Notes: generated by a model not told the origin, from the letters alone. A stretch of 64,000 nt of DNA from Hyphomicrobium sp. D-2 (GCF_029872155.1 NZ_JARXLA010000002.1:806001-870000), one strand, 5' to 3'. Counted from the first letter of the stretch, positions 42,174 to 52,092 are shown. A program made the numbers and translations.

Positions 42174-44186
42174 ATGAAAGCACCGGCCGGCGGATCGCGG
42201 ACCAAGACGGCAACCGCGAACAAGAAGAGCTCAGAGCAGGACAAGCAGGCGGCGGAATCAACCGAGCGCGACAGCCCGTTGCTCGATCTATCCGATCAGG
42301 CTGTCAAGAAGCTGCTGAAGACTGCCAAGGCACGTGGCTACGTCACCTACGATGAGCTGAACTCGGTCCTGCCTTCAGAAGAGGTCTCTTCCGAGCAGAT
42401 CGAAGACACGATGGCCATGCTTTCCGACATGGGCATCAACGTTGTCGATTCCGACGAAGCTGACGAGGCTCAGGAAGGCGCTGACGACGACGGCGACAAC
42501 GAAGACGGCGGCGGCAGCCGCGCAATCACGACCCAGTCGGCCGTTACCACCACGACCGGCCGCGCCGAGCCGACCGAGCGCACCGACGATCCCGTCCGCA
42601 TGTACCTGCGCGAGATGGGATCGGTCGAATTGCTGTCGCGTGAAGGCGAAATCGCGATCGCCAAGCGCATTGAGGCTGGCCGCGAAGCCATGATCGCGGG
42701 CCTGTGCGAAAGCCCCCTCACCTTCCAGGCCATCATCATCTGGCGCGACGAGCTGAACGAAGGCAAAATTCTGCTCCGCGACATCATCGATCTCGAAGCC
42801 ACCTACGAAGGACCGGAAGCCAAGGTCCCGCCCGCTGCTGAAGGCGAAGGCGAGGACGGCGAAGGTGAAGCCGAGGGCGCACCTGAAGGCGAGATGGATG
42901 ACGAGGACGACTACGAGAACTCGCTGTCGCTCGCAGCCATGGAAGCCGAGCTGAAGCCGAAGGTTCTGGAAACCTTTGACCGCGTTGCCTCTGCCTACAA
43001 GAAGCTGCGCAAGCAGCACGATAAAAAGCTGGAACAGCAGCTTGCGGGTGAAGCCGGCTCCAAGAAGGATCAAAAGGCCTACGACAAGCACCGCGATGAA
43101 ATCATTGCGGACGTGAAGAGCCTGTCGCTCAACAACAATCGAATTGAAAGCCTCGTTGAGCAGCTCTACGCGATCAACAAGAAGCTGATTGGCCAGGAAG
43201 GCCAGCTCATGCGTCTGGCTGAAAGCTGTGGCGTGCCGCGCCAGGCTTTCATCGACGAATACTTCGGCAACGAGCTCGATCAGACCTGGCTCGACCGGGT
43301 CAGCTCATTGGGCCGCAAGTGGCAGACGTTCATCCGCAACGAGAAAGATCGCATCGAGCGGCTGCGCGGCGAGATCCATACCCTGGCATCTGAAACCGGT
43401 CTCGAAATCCCCGAGTTCCGCCGCATCGTCAAGGCCGTGCAGAAGGGCGAGCGCGAAGCCCGCCAGGCCAAGAAGGAAATGGTCGAGGCCAACCTGCGTC
43501 TCGTCATCTCGATCGCTAAGAAGTACACCAACCGTGGCCTGCAGTTCCTCGATCTCATCCAGGAAGGCAACATCGGCCTGATGAAGGCCGTCGATAAGTT
43601 CGAATACCGCCGCGGCTACAAGTTCTCGACCTACGCCACCTGGTGGATCCGTCAGGCCATCACCCGCTCGATCGCCGATCAGGCTCGCACCATTCGTATT
43701 CCGGTGCACATGATCGAGACGATCAACAAGATCGTCCGCACCTCGCGCCAGATGCTGCACGAAATCGGCCGCGAACCGACGCCGGAAGAGCTGGCCGAAA
43801 AGCTCGCCATGCCGCTTGAGAAGGTGCGCAAGGTGCTGAAGATCGCCAAGGAGCCGATCTCGCTCGAAACGCCGATCGGCGATGAAGAGGACAGCCATCT
43901 GGGCGACTTCATCGAAGATCGCAACGCGGTTCTGCCCATCGACGCCGCGATCCAGTCGAACCTGCGCGAGACGACAACGCGGGTTCTGGCCTCGCTCACC
44001 CCGCGCGAGGAGCGCGTGTTGCGTATGCGATTTGGCATCGGCATGAACACCGACCACACGCTGGAAGAAGTCGGCCAGCAGTTCTCGGTAACCCGCGAGC
44101 GCATCCGTCAGATCGAGGCCAAGGCGCTGCGCAAGCTGAAGCACCCCTCCCGGTCGCGCAAGCTGCGTTCGTTCCTGGATAACTAA
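42174..44186 (+). CDS. rpoD: RNA polymerase primary sigma factor
   Basis: About 670 residues, the housekeeping sigma-70. Region 1.1 ([21 protein letters not shown]) is followed by region 1.2 ([21 protein letters not shown]) and a long acidic non-conserved insert (about 215-250). Regions 2.1-2.4 have [21 protein letters not shown] and [14 protein letters not shown], and region 4.2 ends [18 protein letters not shown]. The start is uncertain: TTG 42156 lies six codons upstream in frame. The dnaG-rpoD order is the classical macromolecular-synthesis arrangement, though rpsU is absent. Confidence 0.97.
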   Translation: MKAPAGGSRTKTATANKKSSEQDKQAAESTERDSPLLDLSDQAVKKLLKTAKARGYVTYDELNSVLPSEEVSSEQIEDTMAMLSDMGINVVDSDEADEAQEGADDDGDNEDGGGSRAITTQSAVTTTTGRAEPTERTDDPVRMYLREMGSVELLSREGEIAIAKRIEAGREAMIAGLCESPLTFQAIIIWRDELNEGKILLRDIIDLEATYEGPEAKVPPAAEGEGEDGEGEAEGAPEGEMDDEDDYENSLSLAAMEAELKPKVLETFDRVASAYKKLRKQHDKKLEQQLAGEAGSKKDQKAYDKHRDEIIADVKSLSLNNNRIESLVEQLYAINKKLIGQEGQLMRLAESCGVPRQAFIDEYFGNELDQTWLDRVSSLGRKWQTFIRNEKDRIERLRGEIHTLASETGLEIPEFRRIVKAVQKGEREARQAKKEMVEANLRLVISIAKKYTNRGLQFLDLIQEGNIGLMKAVDKFEYRRGYKFSTYATWWIRQAITRSIADQARTIRIPVHMIETINKIVRTSRQMLHEIGREPTPEELAEKLAMPLEKVRKVLKIAKEPISLETPIGDEEDSHLGDFIEDRNAVLPIDAAIQSNLRETTTRVLASLTPREERVLRMRFGIGMNTDHTLEEVGQQFSVTRERIRQIEAKALRKLKHPSRSRKLRSFLDN

Positions 44187-44221
44187 AAAGCCAGATCACG
44201 CCGGATTTACTGCGCCAAAGA

Positions 44222-44249
44222 TATGGCCGGAGGTTACACTCCGGCCATA
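44222..44249. other. Perfect inverted repeat between rpoD and bla
   Basis: TATGGCCGGAG (44222-44232) pairs with CTCCGGCCATA (44239-44249) around GTTACA. There is no T run, so it is either a weak terminator or an operator/leader structure just before the beta-lactamase gene. Confidence 0.6.
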
Positions 44250-44274
44250 ACTACTTCTGGGAGCGAAACAAAAA

Positions 44275-45159
44275 ATGTCTGCACCGATCACCAAACGCGC
44301 TGTTCTTTCGTGCGCCGTTGCTGTCCTGGCGCTAACTGGCGCAGTGGCGAACGCGGCAGAACCACCCAAGATCGACGTCGAAGCCCGCCTCGCTGAAATC
44401 GAAAAGAATGCCAAGGGCCGTCTCGGCGTCACCATCATCGATACGCAGAACGGCGAGCGCTACGGCCACCGCTGGAACGAGCGCTTCCCCCTGTGCAGCA
44501 CCTTCAAGCTGCTGGCCGGCGCCTATGTGCTCGACCGCGGCGACCATGACGAAGACAACATCGACCGCAAAATCAAGTTCACCGCTGCCGACATCGTAGA
44601 CCATTCGCCCATCACCAAGGATCGCGTCGGCGGTGACGGCATGACGTTGCGCGAGCTTGCACAGGCTGCGGTGACCCATAGCGACAACACGGCCGCTAAC
44701 CTCGTGCTTGACAACGTCGGCGGTCCGCAGGGGCTGACGGCATATCTGCGTTCGTTGGGCGATGCCGCAACGCGCCTCGACCGCAAGGAGCCCGAGCTGA
44801 ACGACGTGCCGAAGGGCGATCCGCGCGATGGCACGCTGCCCCGCGTCATCTCATCGACCGTCCACCGCATTCTGCTCGGCAACGTGCTGTCGAACGCATC
44901 GCGCGATCAGTTGACGGAATGGCTCAAGGCAAGCACCACCGGCAAGGAGCGCATTCAGGCTGGCCTGCGTGAGGGCTGGACCGCAGCTGGCAAGACCGGC
45001 ACCTGCGCGCACGGCTCAACCAACGAGCTGGCGATCATCTATCCGCCGAACCGCGATCCAATCATCGCCGCAGTTTTCCTCACCGATTCCGACGCTTCGC
45101 TTGAGGAGCGCAACAAGACGCTGGCTGAAGTTGGTCGCACCATCTCGGATATGTACTAA
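44275..45159 (+). CDS. Class A serine beta-lactamase
   Basis: 294 residues with a signal peptide (to about residue 27, VANAAEP), so it is periplasmic. Catalytic motifs are complete: CSTFK (Ser75 = Ambler 70, Lys78), HSDNTAAN (136-138), E172 and N176 in KEPELND (Ambler 166/170) and KTG at 240-242 followed by TC. C74 and C244 occupy Ambler positions 69 and 238, the disulfide pair typical of class A carbapenemases such as KPC and GES; the substrate range here is unknown. GGGAG lies 11 bases before the ATG. No regulator of the AmpR type is next to it. Confidence 0.94.
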   Translation: MSAPITKRAVLSCAVAVLALTGAVANAAEPPKIDVEARLAEIEKNAKGRLGVTIIDTQNGERYGHRWNERFPLCSTFKLLAGAYVLDRGDHDEDNIDRKIKFTAADIVDHSPITKDRVGGDGMTLRELAQAAVTHSDNTAANLVLDNVGGPQGLTAYLRSLGDAATRLDRKEPELNDVPKGDPRDGTLPRVISSTVHRILLGNVLSNASRDQLTEWLKASTTGKERIQAGLREGWTAAGKTGTCAHGSTNELAIIYPPNRDPIIAAVFLTDSDASLEERNKTLAEVGRTISDMY

Positions 45160-45488
45160 TCCGATCAAGCTGATCGTGCGGCGTCAAATGCAATCCGCCG
45201 TATGCCCCACATGACGAACAGGAGCCGTCGGAGCCAGCAAGGCTTCGGCGGCTTTTTCGTGCGCGCAATTCAAATAGGAAACATTCAACCGGCAGCTGCA
45301 CGTTTGAGATAGCACCGCGTGGTGTTGATCCCATTCCCACCGCCCAATCGCTGCGCAGCGATGCTATCTTTGCGCGGCGTGTTCGGCGCCGCCGGCAGTA
45401 CGCCGCATGATTTGGCACTGGACGCACCACTGCCGCGTAGTCCCGCAATCCGTTTTAAAGCCAGTCCCCTCATAGCCTTGAGATTCCC
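45160..45488. other. Intergenic region bla / deoxyribosyltransferase
   Basis: About 330 bases. It holds the terminator at 45224-45257; the remainder has no protein-like frame or repeat and should contain the next promoter. Confidence 0.45.
45224..45257 (+). terminator. Intrinsic terminator of the beta-lactamase gene
   Basis: GCCGTCGGAGCC (45224-45235) pairs with GGCTTCGGCGGC (45241-45252), with mismatches, around AGCAA, followed by TTTTT. Confidence 0.85.
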
Positions 45489-46103
45489 ATGCCCACTGAA
45501 GCAAAAACTCCGCTGCGCATTTACCTCGCCGGCCCTGAAGTCTTCTTTCCGAACGCTTTGGAGCAGGGCGAGATAAAAAAACGCATGTGCGCGGAGTTTG
45601 GCTTCGAAGGTGTCTATCCACTCGACAACTGCATCGATGGCGCTGCCGCTCTAAGCCCGGCTGAGCTGGCGCGGCGCATCAGCCTCGGCAACGAGGCGTT
45701 GATGCGCACCTGCGACCTAACAATCGCCAATTGCACCCCATTCCGCAGCGTATCGATGGACAGCGGCACCGCGTTCGAAATCGGGTTCATGCGCGCACTC
45801 GGGCGCCCGGTGCTCGGCTATTCCAACAACCCCGCCGATTTCGCCGCGCGCGTGCGCGCCGTTCATTCCGGCGGCCAGCACGGATGGGACAGCGAAAGCG
45901 CCGCCGCCGACATCGAAGATTTTGGACTGGCGGAAAACCTGATGATCGCAGTCGCGATCAGCGAAAGCGGCATACCCCTCGTAATGCGAGACGTTCCGGA
46001 CAACTGCGCGCTTTCCAACCTCGACGGTTTTCGCGACTGCCTGGAATACCTGCGCCAGCGGGGCCAGCATTTGCTTTCGCCACAACAGAATAACGCCCGC
46101 TGA
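45489..46103 (+). CDS. Nucleoside 2-deoxyribosyltransferase family protein
   Basis: 204 residues. It begins with the nucleotide-binding strand-loop RIYLAGPEVFFPN, continues with a mixed alpha/beta core and the catalytic-loop signature SMDSGTAFEIGFMRALGRPV. These are hallmarks of the family that swaps or hydrolyses the base of deoxynucleosides, and related enzymes hydrolyse deoxynucleotides. It likely acts in nucleotide salvage in the cytoplasm. The ribosome binding site is weak. It converges with a glycosyltransferase gene. Confidence 0.88.
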   Translation: MPTEAKTPLRIYLAGPEVFFPNALEQGEIKKRMCAEFGFEGVYPLDNCIDGAAALSPAELARRISLGNEALMRTCDLTIANCTPFRSVSMDSGTAFEIGFMRALGRPVLGYSNNPADFAARVRAVHSGGQHGWDSESAAADIEDFGLAENLMIAVAISESGIPLVMRDVPDNCALSNLDGFRDCLEYLRQRGQHLLSPQQNNAR

Positions 46104-46178
46104 GAATTCCGGGCCTTACGATCCCCGTTCGCATGGACCCAGCCGAGCCCAGTTATTCAGGCGCAATGGGCAGAGGCG

Positions 46179-47411
46179 TCAGCGCTGTTGCCGATGTTCG
46201 CAAGCGGCGTCCAGCACACCCGCAAACTTGCGACCGAGCAAATCGAATTCATAATTGGCTTCGATGTGATTGCGATTGGCTACGCCCATCGCCTGGACAG
46301 CGTCCGGCGGCATCGCCTCCAGCCGCGCAATCGCTTCTGCCAACAGGCACGGCTGCCCCGCTGGTACGGTCACCCCGCCCCCGGCGGCGTCTACGGGGTT
46401 GTTGCTTGATTCACAGGCGAAGATAACCGGTCGCCCGCAGGCCATGAAGTCGAACAGCTTGTTGGAACTGATGCCATACTTGAAGACCGGCGCATCGATC
46501 AGGTTGAACACAAACGCGTCCGCATCCGCCGCAAGCTGCGCGATCTGCCGCTTCGGCACCGGATCTTCAAACGCCACGTTGTCGAGGCCCATGTCTTTGG
46601 CCATCGCCATCAGTGACGGCTTCAGCGGGCCATCGCCAATAATGCGAAGTTTGACCGGCCGCGACGTGGCCAGCGTTCGAACTTCACCCATCGCCCGCAA
46701 CACATTGTCGAGGCCGTTCGCCGTGCCGTGCGCACCGAAGTACATCAGGGTGAACGTATCGGCCACCGGCTTGGGTTCGGGCCGCGGAAAGATCTCAAGC
46801 TCAATGCCGTTCGGCACCCACTCGACCTTGCGCCCATCAATCCCCAACGGCTCGATGTATTTGTGCGCGTGCGGCAGCAGAACCACAATTTTCTCGGCAC
46901 GCTGGTAGAGGTATCGCTCCAGTCGTCGGAGCGCGTAGGTGACCGGATGGCGCTGCGGCAGCCGCCCCATGTCCACCAGTGTCTGTGGCCACAGATCCCG
47001 CACCTCAAACACAAACGGCACGCGGTAACGCTGCGCCAGCCGCAAGCCGGCCCAGGCCGCCAGCGGATGCACGCTGGAGCCGACGATAACGTCCGGCGGG
47101 GTGAGATCCTTGGTGTTATCCCGGGCGAGCGCTGCGCGTGTATAGCCGACCATGTTGCGGATCCGGTCCGCACCATTGCCCGCATACGAACTGGTCTTCA
47201 GCCACAGGAATGGAACGTCGTCGAAGTGATCGAGCCGCACCGTCTCATCCGGCGCCAACCGGTCGCGATTGGTGCCATGCTCCGTGCTGGCCGCGATGAT
47301 GCTCGCCTTCCACCCGTAGTTGCGCATTCCGCGCGCTAGCGAAAAGTGGCGCGTGCCGCCGGGACCGCCCGGCTCCTGCGCGTAGTGATTGAGGAACCAG
47401 ACGGATTTCAA
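46179..47411 (-). CDS. Glycosyltransferase family 4 (WbuB-like)
   Basis: A 410-residue GT-B enzyme. The N-terminal domain opens MKSVWFLNHYAQEPGGPGG and carries VFEVRDLWPQTLVDMG, the acceptor-side motif of WbuB-like enzymes. The C-terminal donor domain shows YFGAHGTANGLDNVL, LRIIGDGPLKPSL and SNKLFDFMACGRPVIF with the conserved acidic/Gly loop. It should transfer a sugar from a nucleotide donor to a lipid-linked glycan at the cytoplasmic membrane face. It lies 34 bases downstream of the flippase gene in the same direction, so it belongs to a surface-polysaccharide operon. Confidence 0.88.
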   Translation of the reverse strand: MKSVWFLNHYAQEPGGPGGTRHFSLARGMRNYGWKASIIAASTEHGTNRDRLAPDETVRLDHFDDVPFLWLKTSSYAGNGADRIRNMVGYTRAALARDNTKDLTPPDVIVGSSVHPLAAWAGLRLAQRYRVPFVFEVRDLWPQTLVDMGRLPQRHPVTYALRRLERYLYQRAEKIVVLLPHAHKYIEPLGIDGRKVEWVPNGIELEIFPRPEPKPVADTFTLMYFGAHGTANGLDNVLRAMGEVRTLATSRPVKLRIIGDGPLKPSLMAMAKDMGLDNVAFEDPVPKRQIAQLAADADAFVFNLIDAPVFKYGISSNKLFDFMACGRPVIFACESSNNPVDAAGGGVTVPAGQPCLLAEAIARLEAMPPDAVQAMGVANRNHIEANYEFDLLGRKFAGVLDAACEHRQQR

Positions 47412-47445
47412 AGGAGCTGTTCCAAGGTTTGCAAGTCCGTAGCTT

Positions 47446-48891
47446 TTAGCCGAGTCCCTGCAGTCGGGTCATTAAAAGACCCTGCACCATCAGAACGCTG
47501 GCCGCATACACCAAAACACCTGACGCGATGGCAAGCGGTGCGCCGCCTCCAAGCGCCATAACAGCTGTAATGGCCGATGCGACGAGCAAAATCAAAAGCA
47601 CCACGGCCAGCCAACGCCCGGATGCGCGCAACACCGAGAAGCCGCACAGCACCACGGCAACGGACATCCACACATACGAATACGCCAAATGGAACAGCGA
47701 GAAAAACCAGTAAAAAAGCTCGACATCCCGTAGGTAGCTAACCGTGAACAAGACGCCGGCAATCATCATCGCCGCGGAGCAGAAACTGAGAATAAATGCC
47801 GGCCGCTGCGCGCCGATGTTGTCGTAGATGCGATCGTAGCCCGCGACCAAAGCCATCATGACACACGGCAGAACCATGACTTCCGCCATTTTTCCCGCCA
47901 ACTGCCACTGCGCGCCCAGAAAAAAGATCGCCAGATCTTCGCCAAAGCACATGACGATGCTGCAGGGCAGCGCGAACAGCAGACCAAATCCGAGATAGAC
48001 TTTGGCCAGCGGCAACTCCCACTCACGCAGCCGGTCCAGGCTTCGCGCCATCTTGGAAAAGACCACCTGACCGAAAGCGGTTGGCAGCAGAGCTAATGGC
48101 TGAAAAATCATTCGGAACGCGAACGAAAATGCCCCTGCCGCCTGAGGCGAAATCGCCGAGCCCAGAATAATCGCCGGGGCGCCAACATAGGCAGCACCCG
48201 CGAGCGAATTGGGCATCTGGTACACCGCAAATCTGTAATGGCGCCGCACAAGCGGCCAGAAGCTGCCAAACCGCGTCAATGACGCAAGCACCGACTGAAG
48301 GCTAACGTCTTTGCGCAGACCAAGCCAAAGTACCGCAATGCCTGCAATCTGCCCCGCAGCATAACCGAACATCAACGTGGGCGCGGTGGGTGCGAAGATG
48401 CCCCCCAGAACCTGCACCGCAACCGTGACAGCGGCAAGCGATGTAGCTGCGATGGCGAACTGGTTGAACATCCCTGCGCGAACGCACCACTGCCCCAGCA
48501 GAACATACTGCCCTGCGAAAAACACTGAAAATGGCAGAAGTAAAAGCCCGTCGCCGGTAAAGCTGCTGGGTGAGATGACAGACGGAACGGGAAGATAGAC
48601 CCAAGCCGCCAAAATGAGGCTGGCCGCAGTCAGAATATAGGTCGACAAACCAAACAGGTCGTAGACCGCTGCTTCCGATTGCTCCACAACCAGAGCGAGT
48701 TCAAACCGCAGCGTCGCCACCGAAACAGCCAAGGTTTGAAAGGCAATAAATATCGCGTAGATGCCATATTCATGCAGGCCATAAATCCGCGCAACCGCCA
48801 GTGTTCCGGCTAAATTCAGCAATTGCGCAAAGGCGGCACCACCGACCAGCATGGCTGCCGATCGCAATATCTCAATTATATTGGGAACCAC
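47446..48891 (-). CDS. Polysaccharide flippase (Wzx/MOP superfamily)
   Basis: About 481 residues with roughly 12-14 membrane helices. It matches the lipid-linked oligosaccharide flippase (RfbX/Wzx) pattern, with early helices LRSAAMLVGGAAFAQLLNLAG and YGIYAIFIAFQTLAVSVATLR, YAAGQIAGIAVLWLGL, and QMPNSLAGAAYVGAPAIILG midway. The open frame runs to 49059, but GTG 48891 with AAGGA at 7 bases gives a start next to the first helix and was chosen. It would move undecaprenyl-linked repeat units to the periplasm, consistent with a Wzy-like protein 1.6 kb away. Confidence 0.87.
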   Translation of the reverse strand: MVPNIIEILRSAAMLVGGAAFAQLLNLAGTLAVARIYGLHEYGIYAIFIAFQTLAVSVATLRFELALVVEQSEAAVYDLFGLSTYILTAASLILAAWVYLPVPSVISPSSFTGDGLLLLPFSVFFAGQYVLLGQWCVRAGMFNQFAIAATSLAAVTVAVQVLGGIFAPTAPTLMFGYAAGQIAGIAVLWLGLRKDVSLQSVLASLTRFGSFWPLVRRHYRFAVYQMPNSLAGAAYVGAPAIILGSAISPQAAGAFSFAFRMIFQPLALLPTAFGQVVFSKMARSLDRLREWELPLAKVYLGFGLLFALPCSIVMCFGEDLAIFFLGAQWQLAGKMAEVMVLPCVMMALVAGYDRIYDNIGAQRPAFILSFCSAAMMIAGVLFTVSYLRDVELFYWFFSLFHLAYSYVWMSVAVVLCGFSVLRASGRWLAVVLLILLVASAITAVMALGGGAPLAIASGVLVYAASVLMVQGLLMTRLQGLG

Positions 48892-49168
48892 GCCTGAGTC
48901 CTTGCCGTCATCCCAGCATTGTGCGGAGCAAGTGCGGCCGATCGGCAGCGATCCATCAACGCATGCCTCGAACGGGAGACATGCTCCCGTATCACCCACT
49001 AAAGCTGTGATTAAGATACATGTTGCACTGGCTGCCGCTATAGTTCCGTGGGACACCACGCGGTGTCAACGCGCGATTTCTGTTATCACCTGACCTCTGC
49101 ACGCTGGCGGTCGTCATGACGGCTGCGGCGAAACCAAAACCAACTATCTCCCGAGGGCAGACTGGCCT

Positions 49169-50296
49169 TTGAAAATCGCTCACCTGACCTCCGTACACGG
49201 CCGATACGACACGCGAATTTTTTTGAAGCAGTGTCGGACACTCGCCGCAGCCGGTCATGAAGTTTCGCTGATTGTTGCCGACGGTAAAGGCAATGAAAGC
49301 CTTGATGGCGTTCGCATCATCGATGTCGGTGCGCCTGGCGGTCGTATTCACCGCTGCACCGTCAGCGCACATCGTGTTGTCAGCACAGCAATCCAGATCG
49401 GCGCCGACGTATGCCATCTGCATGATCCGGAGCTTCTGATCGGCGCCATCCGTCTGCGCCGACTGGGCAAGGCCGTCATCTACGACGCGCACGAGGATTT
49501 GCCCGAGGACATCCTTGGCAAAACCTACATTCACGCGTCTCTGCGCCGCCCACTGGCAGCCGTTGCATCCCGTATGCAAAATCGCGTTTGCAGCAAGATT
49601 GAGGGTGTCGTAGCCGCCACCCTGACGATTGAGGAAAAGTTTCTCCGCGCCGGCATCAAGGCAATCGCCGTTCGCAACTACCCGATCCTGGATGAGCTCA
49701 ATCCGGATGTGCAACGGCGCGCAGCCTCCAACACGGTTTGCTACGTTGGCGGCATTGCGTCCAATCGAGGAATTCAGGAAATCGTAGCGGCGCTGCCGCT
49801 CTCCTCAACCGGCGTCCGCCTCGCTCTTGCCGGATCCATAAATGAGCGCGGTTTGCGCGCTGAACTGGAAGCTTCGCCGGGCTGGTCGCACGTGGACGAT
49901 CTAGGATTTCTCTCGCGCGACGGCGTTAAGGATGTTCTTGAACGATCGGTGGCGGGACTGGTCACCCTGCATCCGACAACAGCTTTTGTTGATCTGCTCC
50001 CGATCAAAATGTTCGAGTACATGTCAGCATCGCTGCCCGTCATTGCCTCGAACTTCCCGCTATGGCGCCAGATTATCGAAGGCAACGATTGCGGGATCTG
50101 TGTCGATCCAACCGATCCCTCGTCCATTGCGCGCGCAATCGATCGCTTGATGTCAGATCGGGACCTGGCCCGCCGAATGGGCGAGAATGGCCGCAAGGCG
50201 GTCATCGCCGAGTTCAGTTGGGAAGCTGAATCGAATCAGCTTATCAAGTTTTATCAGGATATTTCCCAGCAGCGTACATCGTCCGTGCCGCACTGA
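49169..50296 (+). CDS. Glycosyltransferase, GT-B type
   Basis: 375 residues, GT-B fold of family 4 type: MKIAHLTSVHGRYDTRIFLK at the N-terminus and VCHLHDPELLIGAIRLRRLGK with YDAHEDLPED. The C-terminal domain has VCYVGGIASNRGIQEIVAA and LPIKMFEYMSASLPVIASNFP, the nucleotide-sugar site. The frame starts at a TTG (49169), with no strong ribosome binding site, and is divergent from the flippase gene. It probably adds a sugar to the same lipid-linked polysaccharide. Confidence 0.85.
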   Translation: MKIAHLTSVHGRYDTRIFLKQCRTLAAAGHEVSLIVADGKGNESLDGVRIIDVGAPGGRIHRCTVSAHRVVSTAIQIGADVCHLHDPELLIGAIRLRRLGKAVIYDAHEDLPEDILGKTYIHASLRRPLAAVASRMQNRVCSKIEGVVAATLTIEEKFLRAGIKAIAVRNYPILDELNPDVQRRAASNTVCYVGGIASNRGIQEIVAALPLSSTGVRLALAGSINERGLRAELEASPGWSHVDDLGFLSRDGVKDVLERSVAGLVTLHPTTAFVDLLPIKMFEYMSASLPVIASNFPLWRQIIEGNDCGICVDPTDPSSIARAIDRLMSDRDLARRMGENGRKAVIAEFSWEAESNQLIKFYQDISQQRTSSVPH

Positions 50297-50532
50297 CATC
50301 GACCGGACATGTACGTCCCGTACTTGAGAGTGCCTGTGGGAAATATTGGATAACTTTGCGTGCAGTCTGGTCCAATCCACACCTTTTAGATCCTGAGGGA
50401 CTATCCCCAGGAAATGACTGTGTGTGCGCGCACATTCCGTCGTCAGCAGTGCCCATTCGACTATAAATAGCCGCGTTTGCAAGCTCACCGAATTGAATTT
50501 ATTCCGCCAACGGATAATTAAAGGGGCGGCAA

Positions 50533-51744
50533 GTGCACGTTTCAATGAAAACGCTTCTTACGCACTCTCCACTTGTTTTGATGCTTGTAGTGACGGCTTG
50601 GCTGACACTTGGCGCAGCAACGACCGAACATTCTGTTGCTGTGCTCGGCATGCTGATATTTGGAATAGTGCTCGCCGGTACGTATGCAATTCTGAATGCC
50701 TTCCCGGTAAAGCTCTCACGCGCGCGCCCGTTGTTAACCAGCAATCTGGCCGATGCGCTTGTCTGGCTGGTCGGATTTACGGCGATTGCCGTTTCTCTGA
50801 TCCACTATGTCTGGTTCGACGGCTTCACCTTGCTCAGCGCGGGAAAGGCTGACGACATCGTCACCTTTGCTCTGGTCCGCCAGAACACGACTGCATCACT
50901 CCCAACATGGATGATGTATGCAAACCAGATCACTTCGCGATGCCTGTTTCCTATCGCGGCGGTGCTGGCTTTGTGGCGCGGCAAGTATGCTTTGGCCATT
51001 TGCGTGCTCGCATTCGGCCTGCTGTACTCGGTATGCCTTTTACAAAAGAGTGGTCCCATTCTGCTGCTGCTGCCAACCATTCTGTTGCTGATCTTCAAGC
51101 GGAATTATCTCGTTGCGGGCGCCGGAGTGACAGCTGCTTTGGCAACGGTTCTCGCTTTAGGGTTTCTGGGTAACCCGGAAATACGAACAGCCCAATCTGT
51201 CGATTATGCGGATACCGGCTCGATCGTAACCGGGTCGCTTAACAACGCGAGCAGGCTTAGCAACAGCTTGCTTTTTCGCGTCGCGATCGTTCCCGGTGAG
51301 GTCGCATCCGAATGGTTCAGCGTATTCCCGGAGAAGCGCAGTTTCGGCTACGGCTGCGGTTATCGCTTTCTCGCTCCGTTGGTCGATTGCGAATTCCAGA
51401 ATTACGCACGGATCATCTACGACGATTTTTATCGGGCCGAGGTATCTAAAGGTCTTCAGGGGACTGTAAATGCAGCCTCAATGATGACCGCCTATGCCAA
51501 TTTCGGTTGGCCGGGTCTGATCGGCAGCGCCGTATTACACGCGTTAATCGCGTGGGTGTTGATGATGATGTTCGCGCGCACGCCGGAGCTCCTGCTGCCG
51601 ATCAATGCCACCTACATCTTCCTGCTGAGTTCAGGTGACCTGTTCACGATGTTGCTCTCGGGCGGCTGGGGGCTCGCCATACTGCTGGGCGCGTACGCCT
51701 ATGCACCCACAGCCTCGCGCGAGGCCGCCATTGCCGCAGTTTAG
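50533..51744 (+). CDS. Wzy/O-antigen-polymerase-like membrane protein
   Basis: 403 residues with about ten hydrophobic helices and one large periplasmic loop (about residues 220-330, ASRLSNSLLFRVAIVPGEVASEWFSVFP, FGYGCGYRFLAPLVDCEF). This is the layout of polymerases that join repeat units; members share little sequence, so the assignment rests on topology and context (flippase and glycosyltransferases nearby). GTG 50533 has AGGGG at 6 bases; ATG 50545 is an alternative. The region looks more AT-rich than its surroundings, as is common in exchanged polysaccharide loci. Confidence 0.7.
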   Translation: MHVSMKTLLTHSPLVLMLVVTAWLTLGAATTEHSVAVLGMLIFGIVLAGTYAILNAFPVKLSRARPLLTSNLADALVWLVGFTAIAVSLIHYVWFDGFTLLSAGKADDIVTFALVRQNTTASLPTWMMYANQITSRCLFPIAAVLALWRGKYALAICVLAFGLLYSVCLLQKSGPILLLLPTILLLIFKRNYLVAGAGVTAALATVLALGFLGNPEIRTAQSVDYADTGSIVTGSLNNASRLSNSLLFRVAIVPGEVASEWFSVFPEKRSFGYGCGYRFLAPLVDCEFQNYARIIYDDFYRAEVSKGLQGTVNAASMMTAYANFGWPGLIGSAVLHALIAWVLMMMFARTPELLLPINATYIFLLSSGDLFTMLLSGGWGLAILLGAYAYAPTASREAAIAAV

Positions 51745-52092
51745 CCACGGGCCTAAAACCACTCGGTGGCGCGTGCGGGTGCTGGATTTTTCCGATCAGC
51801 CATGTTCTGCCACCGAGTGTTCGGCGGAAACGGGCGGCCAGATCATTTATCAGGATCACCTTACGGCCTCGTTCGCTGCGACACTCTGGAGCCCTTTCTC
51901 CCAGCTGCTATCGCAGCTGGATCGGACGGCAGTGCAGCATTAACTGGGTCAGGAAGGCTGCGGGCTCCATCAAACCTGCCCGCGAAAGGCCCCTAACCCT
52001 CCCAATTCTCACCACCGCTTGGGTGCGGCGGCCAAATAGGCTAATTCTCAGCTGGGCAACATCGCACCGAACTTTTTAGGAGAACCATCACC
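51745..52092. other. Intergenic region with two inverted repeats
   Basis: About 350 bases without a credible gene. CACTCGGTGGC (51760-51770) has its complement GCCACCGAGTG at 51809-51819, with a 38-base loop. CCAGCTGC (51901-51908) pairs with GCAGCTGG (51913-51920) around TATC. These may end the wzy-like transcript or act as regulatory sites for bolA. Confidence 0.5.
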
